From Pseudoroseicyclus aestuarii (GTDB lineage: Bacteria; Pseudomonadota; Alphaproteobacteria; Rhodobacterales; Rhodobacteraceae): 62,309 nucleotides of DNA. Where the stretch lies: contig NZ_QJTE01000002.1 of assembly GCF_003217255.1 (NCBI RefSeq), positions 844,182-906,490 of the forward strand, written 5' to 3'. The notes beneath the pieces were generated by a model. It saw nothing but the letters and a program-made list of their open reading frames with translations. It searched no databases and was not told the origin of the DNA. The position numbers were made by a program, and so were the translations under genes. Within the stretch, counting starts at the first letter, position 1. Every line of letters begins with the position of its first letter. Below are positions 61,175-62,309 of this stretch, one piece after another.

Positions 61175-61917
61175 TGCCGGGGCGGGCGGAGAACCGGGGT
61201 CCAGACCGGCCCGCCCGCAGCCATTCCTTCAGACGCCTCGCGCCGCTCGTCGGCGCGGGGCTTTTTTGTGCCCTCTTCGTCGCGCTGGGTGTCTGGCAGC
61301 TGCAGCGCCTCGCCTGGAAGACCGACCTGATCGACCGGGTCGAGGCGCGTCTGGCCGCCGCGCCCGTCGCGGCCCCCGGGCCGCAGGACTGGTCCGGCTT
61401 GAGCGAAGAGGCAGATGAGTACCGCCGTATCGAGGTGAGCGGGACCTACGCGGGCCAGAGCCTGCCGGTCCTGGCCGTCACCGTCCTTGGCCGCGGCTAC
61501 TGGGTGATGACACCTCTCGAGACCGCGGATGGCTGGAGCCTTCTGGTGAACCGCGGCTTCGTGGCCGACGATCGTGCCGCAGAGGGGCTTCCCGAAGCGC
61601 CGAGTGGAGAGGTGACCGTGGAAGGCCTCCTGCGGCTCAGCCAGCCGGGCGGCGCCTTCCTGCGGTCCAATGCCCCGGAGGAGGGGCGCTGGTACTCGCG
61701 TGACACCGGCGCGATGGCAGAGGTGCAGGGCCTCAACGAGGTGGCGCCCTACTTCCTCGATATGGAAGGACCGGCAGAGGCCGGGGCGGAGGCCCCCGTT
61801 CCGGGGCTGACCGTGGTCGACTTCCGCAACACCCACCTGACCTATGCGCTGACCTGGTTCGTGCTGGCGATCCTGTCGGTGGTCGCGCTCGTCCTGCTGC
61901 TGCGCCGCAGGGGGTAG
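61174..61917 (+). CDS. SURF1 family oxidase assembly protein
   Basis: A 247-residue SURF1 protein with two membrane helices (about 24-42 and 222-242). It has GVWQLQRLAWKTDLIDRVEARLAAAP, YRRIEVSGTY and NRGFV in the periplasmic domain and NTHLTYALTWFVLA before the last helix. It probably helps insert heme into the oxidase encoded upstream. No cyoE/ctaB heme O synthase gene is in the operon. Confidence 0.93.
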   Translation: MPGRAENRGPDRPARSHSFRRLAPLVGAGLFCALFVALGVWQLQRLAWKTDLIDRVEARLAAAPVAAPGPQDWSGLSEEADEYRRIEVSGTYAGQSLPVLAVTVLGRGYWVMTPLETADGWSLLVNRGFVADDRAAEGLPEAPSGEVTVEGLLRLSQPGGAFLRSNAPEEGRWYSRDTGAMAEVQGLNEVAPYFLDMEGPAEAGAEAPVPGLTVVDFRNTHLTYALTWFVLAILSVVALVLLLRRRG

Positions 61918-61938
61918 GGGAGCATCCCCTACTGTTTG
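61914..61938 (+). terminator. Terminator overlapping the surf1 stop
   Basis: GTAGGGGA (61914-61921) pairs with TCCCCTAC (61925-61932) around GCA, followed by TGTTTG. The TAG stop codon is inside the first arm. It ends the cyo operon. Confidence 0.7.
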
Positions 61939-61954
61939 CGATTCCCCTTATGGG

Positions 61955-62018
61955 TCGAGTCGCCAGCCAAAAACACTTGACCCAAGGGAAGAAGCGCCCT
62001 TCTATCGAGTCAGCCAGC
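61955..62018 (+). promoter_or_regulatory. Promoter candidate between two similar direct repeats
   Basis: TTGACC (61977-61982) and TCTATC (62001-62006) are 18 bases apart. They lie between TCGAGTCGCCAGC (61955-61967) and TCGAGTCAGCCAGC (62005-62018). No coding region is evident from 61939 to the window end. Confidence 0.4.
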
Positions 62019-62214
62019 GCGGATTCGGCGGATCTGGGGTCTTGAGAGCCCCTCTGACGATCTGAATTCGGTGGCCGACAGGTTGAAGCGGCGCGGGGCA
62101 GGGGTCTCCATGTCGCGAAATCGCAGCTCTGCGCAGGATAATGGCGCCAGAGACCGGCGGATGCGTGATTTTCTTGCACAGTGCAGAAAATCGATCTTCG
62201 GCCGAAAAAACCAC

Positions 62215-62243
62215 TTGCGGGGATCCGTCACTAACCGTAGAAC
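62215..62243 (+). promoter_or_regulatory. rRNA-type promoter near the right edge
   Basis: TTGCGG (62215-62220) and TAGAAC (62238-62243) are exactly 17 bases apart, with the A/T-rich GCCGAAAAAACCAC just upstream as a possible UP element. The sequence CGTAGAACCCC followed by TTTCACCGGCGG resembles Rhodobacteraceae ribosomal RNA promoters. Downstream, GGCGCC-ACGG-GGCGCC (62265-62280) repeats. A 16S rRNA gene may begin a few hundred bases beyond the window. Confidence 0.5.
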
Positions 62244-62309
62244 CCCTTTCACCGGCGGCGCTGAGGCGCCACGGGGCGCCAGACGGGCGGGACGGACGGA
62301 GCGGCGGAG

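Noticed and set aside
61733-62252. Several minus-strand open frames after surf1
   Set aside because: They are Arg/Pro-rich, overlap each other and the surf1 3' end, lack ribosome-binding sites and coincide with the promoter-like region.

Overview
The window is GC-rich DNA of an alphaproteobacterium, most likely a member of the Rhodobacteraceae/Paracoccaceae. The gene content supports this: a 3-hydroxybutyryl-CoA dehydrogenase and ATP-type pckA beside chvI-chvG, a short HprK, RapZ, a DUF1013/TrcR protein, the short insertion-free ProS, and a DUF6473-like protein typical of that family. Nearly every base is coding, and there is no prophage, insertion sequence or CRISPR array.

Positions 1-16160 hold the str/S10/spc/alpha ribosomal superoperon, from the last codons of tuf through rplQ, with secY, adk and rpoA. 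The gene order is classical but interrupted by regulatory breaks: hairpins after tuf, rplW and rplP, a new promoter before rpmC, and a terminator after rpmD followed by an inverted oxidoreductase gene. rplO-secY-adk and rpsM-rpsK-rpoA-rplQ then have their own promoter candidates.

Positions 16176-29554 are central-carbon and envelope regulation: a DUF6473 protein, 3-hydroxyacyl-CoA dehydrogenase, pckA, the acid/envelope-stress pair ChvI/ChvG, a regulatory PTS set (HprK, RapZ, a mannose-type EIIA, HPr), TrcR, polyphosphate kinase, the DnaA regulator Hda and an AI-2E permease. Positions 29709-47784 hold housekeeping and transport genes: proS, lysE-type exporter, siderophore-interacting reductase, ThuA protein, lolCD, MATE and DedA proteins, a HIG1-like protein, short-chain dehydrogenases, parC, hemE/hemC, an MFS gene with an apparent frameshift and a D-2-hydroxyacid dehydrogenase.

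After a tRNA-Met gene and queH comes a C1-metabolism block: mobA and fdhD divergent from an FdhF/YdeP-type molybdoenzyme, then gbcA-gbcB, the Rieske glycine betaine demethylase. The 390-base gbcA leader contains a strong candidate cobalamin riboswitch. This suggests B12 represses a B12-independent demethylation route, and is the most interesting observation here. An MHS-type transporter follows, then a cyoABCD-surf1 quinol oxidase operon. The final 390 bases carry an rRNA-style promoter pointing off the right edge, so a ribosomal RNA operon may start just outside.
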